Shown here piece after piece: positions 1 through 8,250 of a stretch of 64,000 nucleotides of DNA (the stretch's first letter is position 1; the number at the start of each line of letters is the position of its first letter). The notes below the pieces were generated by a model. It saw only the letters and a program-made list of their open reading frames with translations, did not search any database and was not told the DNA's origin. This stretch comes from VFMC01 sp963791635 (GTDB lineage: Bacteria; Actinomycetota; Acidimicrobiia; Acidimicrobiales; Ilumatobacteraceae). The stretch covers positions 372,001 through 436,000 of the forward strand of contig CAWBTC010000005.1 in assembly GCA_963791635.1 (NCBI GenBank). Reading direction: 5' to 3'. A program made the translations under genes and the position numbers.

Positions 1-984
1 ACCGTCGTGAAGGGCGACGGCAACCCGTATGCAGTGTTCACCCCCTTTTCGAAGGCATGGCTCGCGGTCGGTCAGCCGCGGTGGGCCGAGGGTCGCAGCA
101 CACCGCGTTCCAGCGAGGTGAACTGGGTGGGAGCTCCGGACATCGCCTGCGATGGTCCTCCGGCCGCGCCCGAGGTGGGCGTGACGCTGCCGCCGGCGAC
201 GGAAGCGACGTCTCACGGTCGATGGGGCGAGTTCCTCGCCGAGGGGCTGGACCACTACGACGACCGGCGCAACCTGCCCGCGGTCGACGGCACCAGCCGG
301 TTGTCGCCCGCGCTGCGTTGGGGGGTCGTGCACCCACTGCAACTGATCGATGACCTCGGCCCGACGTCGTCGCACGAGGTGTTCCGCAGCGAGCTCGCGT
401 GGCGGGACTTCTATGCCGACGTGTTGTTCCGGCGCCCCGAGACGGCCTGGCAGAACCTGCAGTCGAAGATGGATGCGATGCCGATCGACACCGACACCCG
501 TGCGATGGCTCGTTTCGCTGCCTGGAGCGCCGGGCTGACGGGGTATCCGATCGTCGACGCCGGGATGCGCCAGCTGCTCGCAACCGGATGGATGCACAAC
601 CGGGTGCGCATGATCGTGGCCAGCTTCCTGGTGAAGGACCTCCACCTGCCCTGGCAGTGGGGTGCACGTCATTTCATGCAGCACCTGGTGGACGGCGATC
701 TCGCCTCGAACAGCCACGGGTGGCAGTGGGCGGCCGGCACGGGCACCGATGCCGCGCCGTACTTCCGGGTGTTCAACCCCACCGCTCAGTCGGAGCGCTT
801 CGACCCCGACGGCGACTACCTGCGCCGATGGGTGCCCGAACTGGCCGACGTGCATGGCCGGGCGGTGCATTCCCCCGATGGCCTGCTGCGCCCAGCGAGC
901 TATCCGCCACCGATCGTCGACCACGCGGCCGAACGTGAAGAAGCGCTGCGCCGGTACAAGTCGCTCGCCCCCTCGTCTCGCTAG
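1..984 (+). CDS. Deoxyribodipyrimidine photolyase / cryptochrome family, 5'-truncated by window edge
   Basis: This is the C-terminal FAD-binding part of a photolyase-family flavoprotein, which uses light to split pyrimidine dimers in DNA. The frame is open from base 1, so the gene starts upstream and the N-terminal antenna domain is missing here. The first visible residues (KGDGNPYAVFTPF) match the linker into the FAD domain. Hallmarks follow in order: the SELAWRDFY segment, GYPIVDAGMRQL, GWMHNRVRM, then ASNSHGWQWAAGTGTDAAPYF and RVFNP, which line the FAD pocket and dimer site. The class (CPD photolyase or cryptochrome-like) cannot be settled without the N-terminus. It ends 62 bases before hrcA on the same strand. 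Confidence 0.9.
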   Translation, partial: TVVKGDGNPYAVFTPFSKAWLAVGQPRWAEGRSTPRSSEVNWVGAPDIACDGPPAAPEVGVTLPPATEATSHGRWGEFLAEGLDHYDDRRNLPAVDGTSRLSPALRWGVVHPLQLIDDLGPTSSHEVFRSELAWRDFYADVLFRRPETAWQNLQSKMDAMPIDTDTRAMARFAAWSAGLTGYPIVDAGMRQLLATGWMHNRVRMIVASFLVKDLHLPWQWGARHFMQHLVDGDLASNSHGWQWAAGTGTDAAPYFRVFNPTAQSERFDPDGDYLRRWVPELADVHGRAVHSPDGLLRPASYPPPIVDHAAEREEALRRYKSLAPSSR

Positions 985-1046
985 CCTGTCCGTACTGCCG
1001 CCCGAGCCCAACGCCACGAGCTTCAGAGGTTTGACGAGGGTACGAC

Positions 1047-2045
1047 ATGTTGGACGAACGCAAGACAGCCATCCTGCGGGCGATCGTGCACGAGTACATC
1101 GCGACCGCTCAGCCCGTTGGTTCCACGCACATCGCCAGCGCGTCGGGTGTGCACGTCAGCTCGGCCACCGTGCGAAACGAGATGGCCGTGCTCGAACAGG
1201 AGGGCTACCTCGTGCAGCCCCACACCTCGGCTGGCCGCATCCCCACCGACAAGGGCTACCGCCTGTTCGTCGACACCTTGGCCGCCCCGGGGCCCCTCGA
1301 TACCAACACCAGCCAGCGGGTGGGGGAGTTCTTCGACGCCACCCATGGACGTCTGGAAGAGATGCTGCACCAGACGTCCCATCTGCTCGCCCAGCTCACG
1401 CACCATGCCTCGCTGGTGGTGGGGCCGGCTCATGAGCGCTCGGTGATCCGCTCGGTGCAGGTGGTGGGCCTCTCGGCGCGGGTGGCGGTGGTCGTGGCCG
1501 TGCTGTCGAACGGCACCGTCGAGAACGAGACGATCGAGTTCGCCCACGACATGTCCGAGCTGCGCGTCACCGCGGCGAGCAGCCATCTGCAGCGGGTGCT
1601 CACGAGTCGCGCGCCCGAGGTCGGTGACATCGCGTCGAGCGGTGATTCCGATGTCGACGAGATCTGCGCGGTGGCGCACTCGGCCCTGATCGGTGCGGGC
1701 CAACGTGAGCCGGTGTTCGTGGGCGGTACCGCGGTGGTGGCCCAGGCATTCGACGCCGTCGACACCGTCCGACAGGTGCTGCAGACGCTCGAGCAGCAGT
1801 TCGTGATGGTGTCCCTCGTGCGCGATGTGCTGAGCCGGGGACAGTCGGTTTCGATCGGCACGGAGCACGGCGTCGAACCCCTCGCCGCCTGCTCGGTGGT
1901 GGTCGCGCCGGTGGTCGTCGACGGCGAGCACGTCGGTACCGTGGGAGTCCTCGGTCCGACGCGCATGAACTACCCTCAGGCGCTGGCCACTGTCGAGGTG
2001 GTCAGCGAACGACTCGGCAAGCATCTCGGCGAAGGGGCTGGCTGA
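1047..2045 (+). CDS. hrcA: Heat-inducible transcription repressor HrcA
   Basis: A 332-residue protein of normal HrcA length. The N-terminal winged helix (MLDERKTAILRAIVHEYI, PVGSTHIA, SSATVRNEMAVLEQEGYL, HTSAGRIPTDKGYR) is nearly canonical. The central GAF-like and inserted dimerisation domains follow, ending in a typical GPTRMNYPQALATVEVV segment. HrcA binds CIRCE elements (TTAGCACTC-N9-GAGTGCTAA) and represses groE/dnaK-type chaperone genes. I see no CIRCE sequence upstream of this gene, so its targets are probably elsewhere. The ATG at 1047 follows a GAGGG ribosome-binding site. It is translationally close to dnaJ (2 bases apart), the usual actinobacterial hrcA-dnaJ pair. Confidence 0.95.
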   Translation: MLDERKTAILRAIVHEYIATAQPVGSTHIASASGVHVSSATVRNEMAVLEQEGYLVQPHTSAGRIPTDKGYRLFVDTLAAPGPLDTNTSQRVGEFFDATHGRLEEMLHQTSHLLAQLTHHASLVVGPAHERSVIRSVQVVGLSARVAVVVAVLSNGTVENETIEFAHDMSELRVTAASSHLQRVLTSRAPEVGDIASSGDSDVDEICAVAHSALIGAGQREPVFVGGTAVVAQAFDAVDTVRQVLQTLEQQFVMVSLVRDVLSRGQSVSIGTEHGVEPLAACSVVVAPVVVDGEHVGTVGVLGPTRMNYPQALATVEVVSERLGKHLGEGAG

Positions 2046-2047
2046 AC

Positions 2048-3178
2048 GTGGCCGACTACTACGAACTGCTCGGTGTGGCGCGCAATGCCAGCCCAGATGA
2101 ACTGAAGAAGGCGTACCGCAAGCGCGCCCGTGAGCTCCATCCCGACGCGAACCCCGGGGATGCAGCAGCAGAAGACCAGTTCAAGCGGGTTGCCCAGGCA
2201 TACGAAGTGCTGAGCGATCCCGACACCCGGGCGCGGTACGACCGCTTCGGCGAGGCGGGTGTGGGCGGTGCCGCAGGCGGCCCGAACCTCGGAGACATGT
2301 TCGGCGGGGGAGGCCTCGGCGACCTGTTCGACGCGTTCTTCGGTCAGCAAGGCGGCGGAGGCGGGTTCGGTGGTCGTGGTGGCCCGGCAGGCCCTCCCCG
2401 CGGCCAGGACCTCGAAGTCGTCGCCGACATCTCGCTCGAACAAGCCGTCTTCGGTGCCACGATGCCGGTCACGGTCCGCACCGCAGTGCGCTGTGACGAC
2501 TGCGAGGGCAGCGGCGCCGCCGAGGGCACCAAGCCGGTCACCTGCAGCGAGTGCAATGGCCGTGGCCAGGTGCAACGTGTCCGTCAGAGCCTGCTCGGCC
2601 AGATGGTCACGACGTCAGCCTGCCCGCGCTGCGGCGGTGCCGGCCAGGTGATCGCCACCCCGTGCCCCGCGTGCAGCGGCGACGGTCGCGTGGTGACCGA
2701 GAAGACCTACCAGGTCGACATCCCGGCCGGTGTCGACACGGGCTCCACGCTGCGTCTCACTGGTCGCGGAGCGGTCGGAGCCCGCAACGGTTCGGCCGGC
2801 GATCTCTACGTGCACATCCGAGTCGCAGCCCATGAGCGGTTCGCGCGCGACGGTGACGATCTGTACGTGGAGCTCCCCGTGTCGATCGCCCAGGCGGCAC
2901 TCGGTACCAAGTTCGTCCTGCCCACACTCGACGGCGACGAAGAGATCGTCGTGCTCGCCGGCACTCAGCCGGGCAAGGAGTTCGTGATCAGGGGCAAGGG
3001 CGTGACCCGTCTGCAGGGCCGGGGCCGCGGCGATCTGCGCGTCCGCGTGAACGTGGAAGTGCCGACGAAGCTCACCGACGCCGAGGTCGACCTGCTCCGG
3101 CGCTTCGCAGAGGGGCGAGGTGAGCACGTGCACTCCGAACAGGGTTTGTTCTCGCGAATCAAGTCCGCGTTCCAATGA
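2048..3178 (+). CDS. dnaJ: Chaperone protein DnaJ
   Basis: A 376-residue type I Hsp40 that stimulates DnaK ATPase and delivers unfolded substrates. The J domain (residues 1-70) carries the HPD motif in RARELHPDANPG. It is followed by a Gly/Phe-rich linker (GGGLGDLFDAFFGQQGGGGG), a zinc-binding domain with four CxxCxGxG-type repeats (CDDCEGSG, CSECNGRG, CPRCGGAG, CPACSGDG) and the C-terminal substrate-binding domains. The start is GTG at 2048, two bases after the hrcA stop. Its last codons overlap the start of rsmE by 4 bases (ATGA), so hrcA-dnaJ-rsmE is very probably one transcript. Confidence 0.96.
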   Translation: MADYYELLGVARNASPDELKKAYRKRARELHPDANPGDAAAEDQFKRVAQAYEVLSDPDTRARYDRFGEAGVGGAAGGPNLGDMFGGGGLGDLFDAFFGQQGGGGGFGGRGGPAGPPRGQDLEVVADISLEQAVFGATMPVTVRTAVRCDDCEGSGAAEGTKPVTCSECNGRGQVQRVRQSLLGQMVTTSACPRCGGAGQVIATPCPACSGDGRVVTEKTYQVDIPAGVDTGSTLRLTGRGAVGARNGSAGDLYVHIRVAAHERFARDGDDLYVELPVSIAQAALGTKFVLPTLDGDEEIVVLAGTQPGKEFVIRGKGVTRLQGRGRGDLRVRVNVEVPTKLTDAEVDLLRRFAEGRGEHVHSEQGLFSRIKSAFQ

Positions 3179-3849
3179 ACCCGTTGTTGCGCAACTCGGA
3201 AGCGCACGTCTTCGTGGAGTCATTGGCGGCGCCTCAGTTGGTGTTCGAAGACGAGCACCATCTCGATCGTTCCCTCCGCCTCGAAGAGACCGACCCCGTC
3301 TCCGTCAGCGACGGCCACGGGAAGTGGGCAACGGCGACCTGGAGCCGCAGACGGGGTCTCGAGCTCACCAGCCAGATCTTCTCCGATCCGGAGCGTCCGA
3401 GCCTGTCGATCGGGTGCGCGATCCCGAAGGGTGACCGGCCCGAACTCGTCGTGCAGAAGCTCACGGAGCTGGGGATCAATCGAATTGCGTTCTTCGAGAC
3501 AACACGCTCCGTGGTGCGTTGGGACGCAGAGCGACGGTCGAAGCAGGGCGAGCGCCTCAACCGGATCGCCCGCGAAGCAGCGATGCAGAGCAGGCGGACC
3601 TTCCTGCCCCGGATCGAGTTCACCACCTTCGAGCGGATCATCGAGCAGAACGGCATGGCGATCGCCGAGCCTGGCGGCCGCGATCCCATCGATGCGGTGG
3701 TGACGGGCATCCTGATCGGTCCTGAAGGCGGCTTCGACCGCGACGAGTTGGACTTTGCCGTGCCCAAGATCGGTCTGTCGCGCAACATCCTGCGAGTCGA
3801 GACTGCCGCGATCGTGGCTGCGGCGATGCTGGTCGCCTCGCACGACTGA
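3175..3849 (+). CDS. rsmE: 16S rRNA (uracil-1498-N3)-methyltransferase RsmE
   Basis: A 224-residue SPOUT-class methyltransferase that methylates N3 of U1498 in 16S rRNA using S-adenosylmethionine. The N-terminal PUA-like domain occupies about residues 1-75. The C-terminal knot contains the family motifs KGDRPELVVQKLTELGI, RSVVRWDAERRSKQGERLNRIAREAAMQ (split here by family convention into the RSVVRW and QSRR regions) and the SAM-loop LIGPEGGFDRDE, then LSRNILRVETA. The ATG at 3175 overlaps the dnaJ stop by 4 bases, which fixes the start. Presence directly behind dnaJ is conserved in many bacteria. Confidence 0.93.
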   Translation: MNPLLRNSEAHVFVESLAAPQLVFEDEHHLDRSLRLEETDPVSVSDGHGKWATATWSRRRGLELTSQIFSDPERPSLSIGCAIPKGDRPELVVQKLTELGINRIAFFETTRSVVRWDAERRSKQGERLNRIAREAAMQSRRTFLPRIEFTTFERIIEQNGMAIAEPGGRDPIDAVVTGILIGPEGGFDRDELDFAVPKIGLSRNILRVETAAIVAAAMLVASHD

Positions 3850-4039
3850 TCACCGTTGTCGTCGGCTCGCGGTCGGCTCGCGGTCGGGCTCGCGGTCAGG
3901 TCTCACGGTGTTGTGCTCGATCGTCACGGTTCGTTCGCGAGCCGATCGACGGGTCCCGTCAATGCCGCAACCCAGCGTGGTCGAGTCGGTCGCACACCGT
4001 GGCGAAGTCCTCGTCTTGACGGTCCATTAACAGCGGTTG
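3850..4039. other. Intergenic stretch with short GTCGGCTCGCG repeats
   Basis: No gene is supported between rsmE and the regulator upstream signals. Near 3862-3895 the sequence GGCTCGCGGTC recurs three times in imperfect tandem, which can pair with nearby GACCGCGAGCC-like sequence only weakly. I see no clear terminator with a U-tract. Confidence 0.4.
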
Positions 4040-4055
4040 GTGTTGAGACCAACAC
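4040..4055. promoter_or_regulatory. Perfect inverted repeat, candidate operator of the BldD-like gene
   Basis: GTGTTG-AGAC-CAACAC forms perfect 6-bp arms around a 4-bp spacer. It lies 7 bp upstream of the candidate -35 box of the BldD-like gene. BldD-family regulators commonly autoregulate, so this is a plausible operator, but it does not obviously match the Streptomyces BldD box and is unproven. Confidence 0.4.
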
Positions 4056-4061
4056 TCCCCG

Positions 4062-4090
4062 TTGTTTTTCTGCGCGAGTTGTGGCAGTAT
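4062..4090 (+). promoter_or_regulatory. Candidate promoter of the BldD-like gene
   Basis: TTGTTT (4062-4067) and CAGTAT (4085-4090) are separated by 17 bp, a standard sigma-70-type spacing, in an AT-richer patch of an otherwise GC-rich region. The gene's ATG lies about 58 bases downstream, leaving room for a leader with a GAGAGCGGGTAGAGAAG purine-rich stretch before the start. Confidence 0.4.
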
Positions 4091-4147
4091 GCCTCTGATC
4101 GATGGTGCGGGAGCCATCGCCGCAATCAGGGAGAGCGGGTAGAGAAG

Positions 4148-4657
4148 ATGCGAGATTTCGACGACGACGATGTCCATTCGTCGCCATACAGCCGCAAGGT
4201 CGGTGAGCGCCTGCGCGTGATCCGTCGCCAGAAGCGGCTGAGCCTCCAAGAAGTGGAGGCCAACAGCGGCGACGAGTTCAAGGCATCCGTGCTGGGCGCC
4301 TACGAGCGTGGTGAACGAGCGATCTCCGTGCCGCGGCTCGAACGCCTCGCCAAGTTCTACAACGTGCCGGTCGACCAGCTCCTCCCACGTGAGGACATCT
4401 CGATCCCGGCCGAGAACGACCCAGCCGCGTCGCGCAAGATCGCGATCGACCTCGTGAAGCTCGGGCAACTGAGCGGCCAACCGTTCGAGATGCTGATCCG
4501 GTTCCTGAAGATGATCCAGGTGCAGCGCCAGGACTTCAACGGCAAGGTGATCACCGTTCGTGGCGACGACACTCGTGCCATCGCAGCGATGCTCGACGTG
4601 CCGGTCGATCAGTGCGGGGAGCGCCTCGATGCGCTCGACCTCCTGTTCCACCCCTGA
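4148..4657 (+). CDS. BldD-like XRE-family transcriptional regulator with c-di-GMP-binding signature
   Basis: A 169-residue regulator. The N-terminal XRE helix-turn-helix (about residues 15-80) reads KVGERLRVIRRQKRLSLQEV, then YERGERAISVPRLERLAKFY and ends at the VDQLLP signature seen in Streptomyces BldD. In the C-terminal domain R127-Q-D129, eight residues, then R138-G-D-D141 reproduces the RxD-X8-RxxD motif through which BldD binds tetrameric cyclic di-GMP. BldD represses developmental genes in Streptomyces. In this lineage the regulon is unknown. The open frame extends upstream to 4037, but the ATG at 4148 follows a purine-rich site and starts the conserved MRDFDDDD leader, so it is chosen. 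It sits alone between rsmE and hemW. Confidence 0.87.
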   Translation: MRDFDDDDVHSSPYSRKVGERLRVIRRQKRLSLQEVEANSGDEFKASVLGAYERGERAISVPRLERLAKFYNVPVDQLLPREDISIPAENDPAASRKIAIDLVKLGQLSGQPFEMLIRFLKMIQVQRQDFNGKVITVRGDDTRAIAAMLDVPVDQCGERLDALDLLFHP

Positions 4658-4755
4658 TCGGCGGCTGAACCAGGTTCCGCCACGTCCGCGACAGCGATCG
4701 TGATCCGAGTCCGTCCGACGTGATCGGCGGCCGCGCGCCGTAGCGTGCGAACTCG

Positions 4756-5874
4756 GTGAGCCATCCACATCCCGACACCCCTCCTGACGCGCCCGACGCG
4801 TTCGGCGTCTACGTGCACATCCCGTTCTGTGCCAAGCGTTGCGATTACTGCGCCTTCGCCACGTGGACCGACCGCCATCACCTCCAGCAGGCATATCTCG
4901 CCGCGTTGCGTACCGATATCGAACGCAACGTGCAGCAGCCCGCCACCACGATCTTCGTCGGTGGCGGAACCCCCACCCTCGTCGACGCAGCGGGGTTGGC
5001 CGCGGTCATCGCGGCCATCCCGCGCGTCGGCGGGCCACGGGGCGGTGGGGCGGAGGTGACCGTGGAGTGCAACCCCGATGACGTCACCGCAGAGCTCCTC
5101 GATGCCTATCTCGCCGCGGGAGTGAACCGGGTGAGCATCGGCGTGCAGTCGATGGTGCCGCACGTGCTCGTCTCGCTCGGTCGTTGGCACCAGCCCGACA
5201 ACGTCGTGCGAGCGGTGGAGTTGGTGAAGGCCGCCGGCGTGCCCACCTGGAACATGGACCTGATCTATGGCGGGGCGGGGGAGACCCTGAGCCAGTGGGG
5301 GCACACGGTGCGCCGGGCGCTCGAACTCGAACCGCCGCACGTGTCGGCATACGCATTGACGGTCGAGGCCGGCACGCCGCTCGCTTCCCAGCCCGAGCGT
5401 CATCCCGATGACGACGACCTGGCCGACAAGTACGAGTTGGCCGACGACCTCTTCGCCGCAGCAGGCCTCGACAACTACGAGGTGAGCAACTGGGCTCGAC
5501 CTGGGCACGAGTCGCAACACAACCGTCTCTACTGGCTGCAGAAGGACTACCTGGGTTTCGGATCGGCGGCGCACTCGCATCGCGCCGGACGTCGATGGTG
5601 GAACCTCCGCACCCCGGAGCGCTACATCGGTGCCGTCGAGGCGGGCGAGCCCACCGAGGCGTCGGGGGAGTCGCTCGACGACGAGACCAGGCGCATCGAA
5701 GGCCTGCAACTGGCCCTGCGCATGCGCGAGGGCATCCCGGTGGGTTCGATCGACCTGGACGGCCTAGACGACCTGGACGGTCTCGAGGGCATCGTGATCG
5801 TGCAGGACGGCCGGGCGACGCTCACTCGTCGAGGCCGCCTGCTCGCCAACGAGGTCTCGATGCGCCTGCGCTGA
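4756..5874 (+). CDS. hemW: Radical SAM heme chaperone HemW
   Basis: A 372-residue radical SAM protein of the coproporphyrinogen-III-oxidase-like family, now understood as a heme chaperone rather than an oxygen-independent HemN. The cluster-binding motif is CAKRCDYC (Cx3CxxC) near residue 25, preceded by VYVHIPFC. FVGGGTPT, ECNPDD, RVSIGVQS and YGGAGETLSQW follow as SAM-binding and core motifs, with a C-terminal HemN_C region (GSAAHSHRAGRRWWN). A GTG start at 4756 is used because homology begins right after it. Proximity to hrcA-dnaJ is conserved in many bacteria. Confidence 0.92.
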   Translation: MSHPHPDTPPDAPDAFGVYVHIPFCAKRCDYCAFATWTDRHHLQQAYLAALRTDIERNVQQPATTIFVGGGTPTLVDAAGLAAVIAAIPRVGGPRGGGAEVTVECNPDDVTAELLDAYLAAGVNRVSIGVQSMVPHVLVSLGRWHQPDNVVRAVELVKAAGVPTWNMDLIYGGAGETLSQWGHTVRRALELEPPHVSAYALTVEAGTPLASQPERHPDDDDLADKYELADDLFAAAGLDNYEVSNWARPGHESQHNRLYWLQKDYLGFGSAAHSHRAGRRWWNLRTPERYIGAVEAGEPTEASGESLDDETRRIEGLQLALRMREGIPVGSIDLDGLDDLDGLEGIVIVQDGRATLTRRGRLLANEVSMRLR

Positions 5875-5939
5875 GGCGTTTCGTCGTTGCAGGTGGTCGC
5901 GCCGAGCGGCTCCGCTGCTAACCTTGCGAGTCGCTGCAC

Positions 5940-6016
5940 GGGCGTGTAGCTCAGTTGGTTAGAGCGCCACCATGACACGGTGGAGGTCCCGGGTTCGAGT
6001 CCCGTCACGCCCACCA
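5940..6016 (+). tRNA. tRNA-Val (GAC)
   Basis: A 77-nt cloverleaf with encoded CCA. Acceptor strands are GGGCGTG (5940-5946) and CACGCCC (6006-6012), with discriminator A. The D arm is GCTCAGTTGGTTAGAGC. The anticodon stem CCACC/GGTGG encloses the loop ATGACAC, giving anticodon GAC (valine, GUC/GUU codons). The T arm shows GGTTCGAGTCC. All arms pair by eye. Confidence 0.95.
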
Positions 6017-6060
6017 CGAACCGCAGGTCGCGCACCTCCGCGCTCTGATCTGGATGGACG

Positions 6061-6768
6061 CTACGTCGTCGGCGGTGGCGGGATGTAGTAGTCCGGTGGT
6101 GATCCGTACTGGAGCCATTCGTAGAAGGCCTCGACGTCTCCGTCGAAGGAGTACAGCGTGCGTTCCACGGTCGGGAACTGCCCGAGGGTGCGCTCGAGTT
6201 GATTCATGAGGATGTCTGACCCACAGGAGCTGGTCGCTGCGCTCAGACCGATCCTGAAGTCCTCGAAGTCGATGAAGGCGGTTCCGTCGATGACGTCCAC
6301 GGACCTCAGAGCGTCGGCGGTGTTTCCAGAGAACCAGCTCTGAAGGCCGGCCTCGCGTTCGTTCGCGGTCGGCCCAGCGAGCAGGGCCGTGAGGGTGTTG
6401 GTCAGCACGTCGGGGCCTTGGACGGTCCGGTTCACGGGCGCTGTGATGGTGCAGTCGGTCTGGACTGCCTCGGAAGGTGTGAAGAAGACCTGAACCGAGA
6501 CGTCGCCGACTCCAGCGGATTCCGACGTCGATGAGGTGGAGTCGGCGGGAGACAGCGTGGTCGTCACCGCTGTCGTCGAGGTCGTCGTGGTCGTCGAGGT
6601 CGTCGTCGTCGTCGAGGTCGTCGAGGTCAACGACGTCAACGTGGTCGTCGTCGAGTCGCCGCATCCGACGGCGATGATCACCATCGCCAGCGCCATCACA
6701 CTCGAGCACGGTCGGATCCATCGTGGGCGATGCATGACTCGTTGGCTCGTTCGTTGTTCGGTGGTCAT
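6061..6768 (-). CDS. GerMN-domain lipoprotein
   Basis: A 235-residue secreted lipoprotein. A signal peptide (ALAMVIIAVGC) ends in a lipobox whose Cys would be lipid-modified. A Thr/Ser-rich linker of about 45 residues (repeated TTSTTTTT) spaces the domain from the membrane. The C-terminal part, including a segment around VLTNTLTALLAGPTANE and later AFIDFEDF, resembles the GerMN (sporulation and spore germination) domain, also present in mycobacterial LpqB and in many non-sporulating actinobacteria. Its function is unknown; GerMN proteins are envelope-associated. Its start overlaps the end of the delta-60-repeat gene by 4 bases (ATGA), so the two are co-translated. Confidence 0.75.
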   Translation of the reverse strand: MTTEQRTSQRVMHRPRWIRPCSSVMALAMVIIAVGCGDSTTTTLTSLTSTTSTTTTTSTTTTTSTTAVTTTLSPADSTSSTSESAGVGDVSVQVFFTPSEAVQTDCTITAPVNRTVQGPDVLTNTLTALLAGPTANEREAGLQSWFSGNTADALRSVDVIDGTAFIDFEDFRIGLSAATSSCGSDILMNQLERTLGQFPTVERTLYSFDGDVEAFYEWLQYGSPPDYYIPPPPTT

Positions 6769-8152
6769 GACAACAGCCGTGCCAGTGCAAACGTGTACGT
6801 CGTGTCATAGGCGTAGCCGGCGACGACCAATCGACCGTCGGCGTCGGCGACCATCGAGCTGGCGCCGGATGGCCCGGGACCTGCGAATGAGATCAGCGTG
6901 ATGCCCTGTGATCCGAACGTCGTGTCGAGTTGGCCGGTCTGGTCGACGCGGGTGATGACGAACTGACCCTCGCTCACGCCGGCGACGGTGGTCCGGTCGA
7001 ATTGGTCGGTCACCATCGCTGCGGGATACGACATCGCGCTCAGCGTGATCTCCACGGTGCCGGCCGCCCCGTAGCTCGTGTCCAGGCGGCCTTGGTCGTC
7101 GAAGCGGGTCAGGGTGATCCTGTCGCTGAGGTCACCGTCTCCACGCCCGCCGGCGACGACGATGCGGTCCCCGGTGATGACGACAGCTTCGTTCCAGGAC
7201 TCTGTTGCCGTCACGTGTGGGAACGTGATGATGCCGTTCGTGCCGAACGACGTGTCAACGGCACCGTCAGGGCTGAGCCGGACGACGAAGTTGCTGTCCG
7301 ATGCGGACCCCACGATCACCACCCGCCCGCTGGCGTCGAGGGCCACCGCCCCCGCCGATCCCGCGCCGAGGCGAGCGATGCCACCACTGCCGAAGCTCGG
7401 GTCGAGACGGCCCTCGCGATCGAACCCGAGCACGGCGATCGTGCCCTCGAACGGCTGTTCCTCGACGATGTCGGTGACGGCGATCACGATGCGGCCGCCC
7501 GATTGCCGAACCGGCGGCAACGGCGAACACTGACCGACATCGCACCCGACCGTTGCCTGACCATCGGTCCCGAACGTGACATCGGGCGATCCGTCCTCGA
7601 GCAGGCCTACCAGGAGCAACTGAGTGCCGCCAACGGAATCCAGTGCGGTCCCCGTGATCACCATCCCACCGCCGTCGAGCAGGAGCACACCGTTGGCAAC
7701 ACCGGGCTGGTCGAGGAGGAGCGAACCGCGCTCGCCGAAGGACTCATCGGGTGAGCCGTCGGTCAGGAGCCGGGCGACGGCGACACGTGGCTGCTCTGCG
7801 ACATCGGCCTCGCCGGCGACGACGATCCTGCCATCGGCATCGATGGCAACCGCACCGGCGAGGGCTGGCACCGCTGAGCCGCTCGACGTGAACGGCACGG
7901 TCGTCAGCCCGTCCTCGCCGAACGACGGATCGAACGTCCCCGCTCCAGGCGCCGGCGTCGGCGCCGAGGTCGTCGTCGATCTGGCCGGCAACGTGGTGAT
8001 CGTCGTGGCCGTCGTGGCCGTCTGGCCGACGAACTCGTCGACACCGCTCCCGCCGTGGAAGGCGGTGATGTGACCGATCGGTCGCTTCCGCACGACGCGA
8101 GCAGCAGTCCAACCACTGCAACGCCGACGCTCATGCGTGTCAACACCGTCAT
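6765..8152 (-). CDS. Delta-60-repeat (beta-propeller-like) lipoprotein, N-terminal frameshift
   Basis: The body carries seven delta-60 repeats, each with a D-x-x-FG-x-x-G core (DPSFGEDG, DESFGERG, DVTFGTDG, DPSFGSGG, DTSFGTNG, DTSYGAAG, DTTFGSQG), spaced about 55-60 residues and typical of secreted propeller-like proteins. A good lipoprotein signal, MSVGVAVVGLLLASC, is encoded from 8152 but in a different frame from the repeats. The shift corresponds to one missing base in the Thr-rich linker around 8030-8070. The body frame stays open further upstream but has no signal peptide, so I read this as one lipoprotein gene (about 462 residues if restored). Sequencing error and true mutation are both possible. 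It ends in an ATGA overlap with the GerMN gene. Confidence 0.7.
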
Positions 8153-8250
8153 GACTCACGGTGAGTCCAGTTGGCCGACGTCGCGATAGTGCCGAAGGAC
8201 CTGAATCCCACTGCCAGAGCGGGCTCGAACAACGACCCGAACGACGCGCC

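Noticed and set aside
985..1046. Looked for a CIRCE operator upstream of hrcA
   Set aside because: No TTAGCACTC/GAGTGCTAA-like inverted repeat is present.
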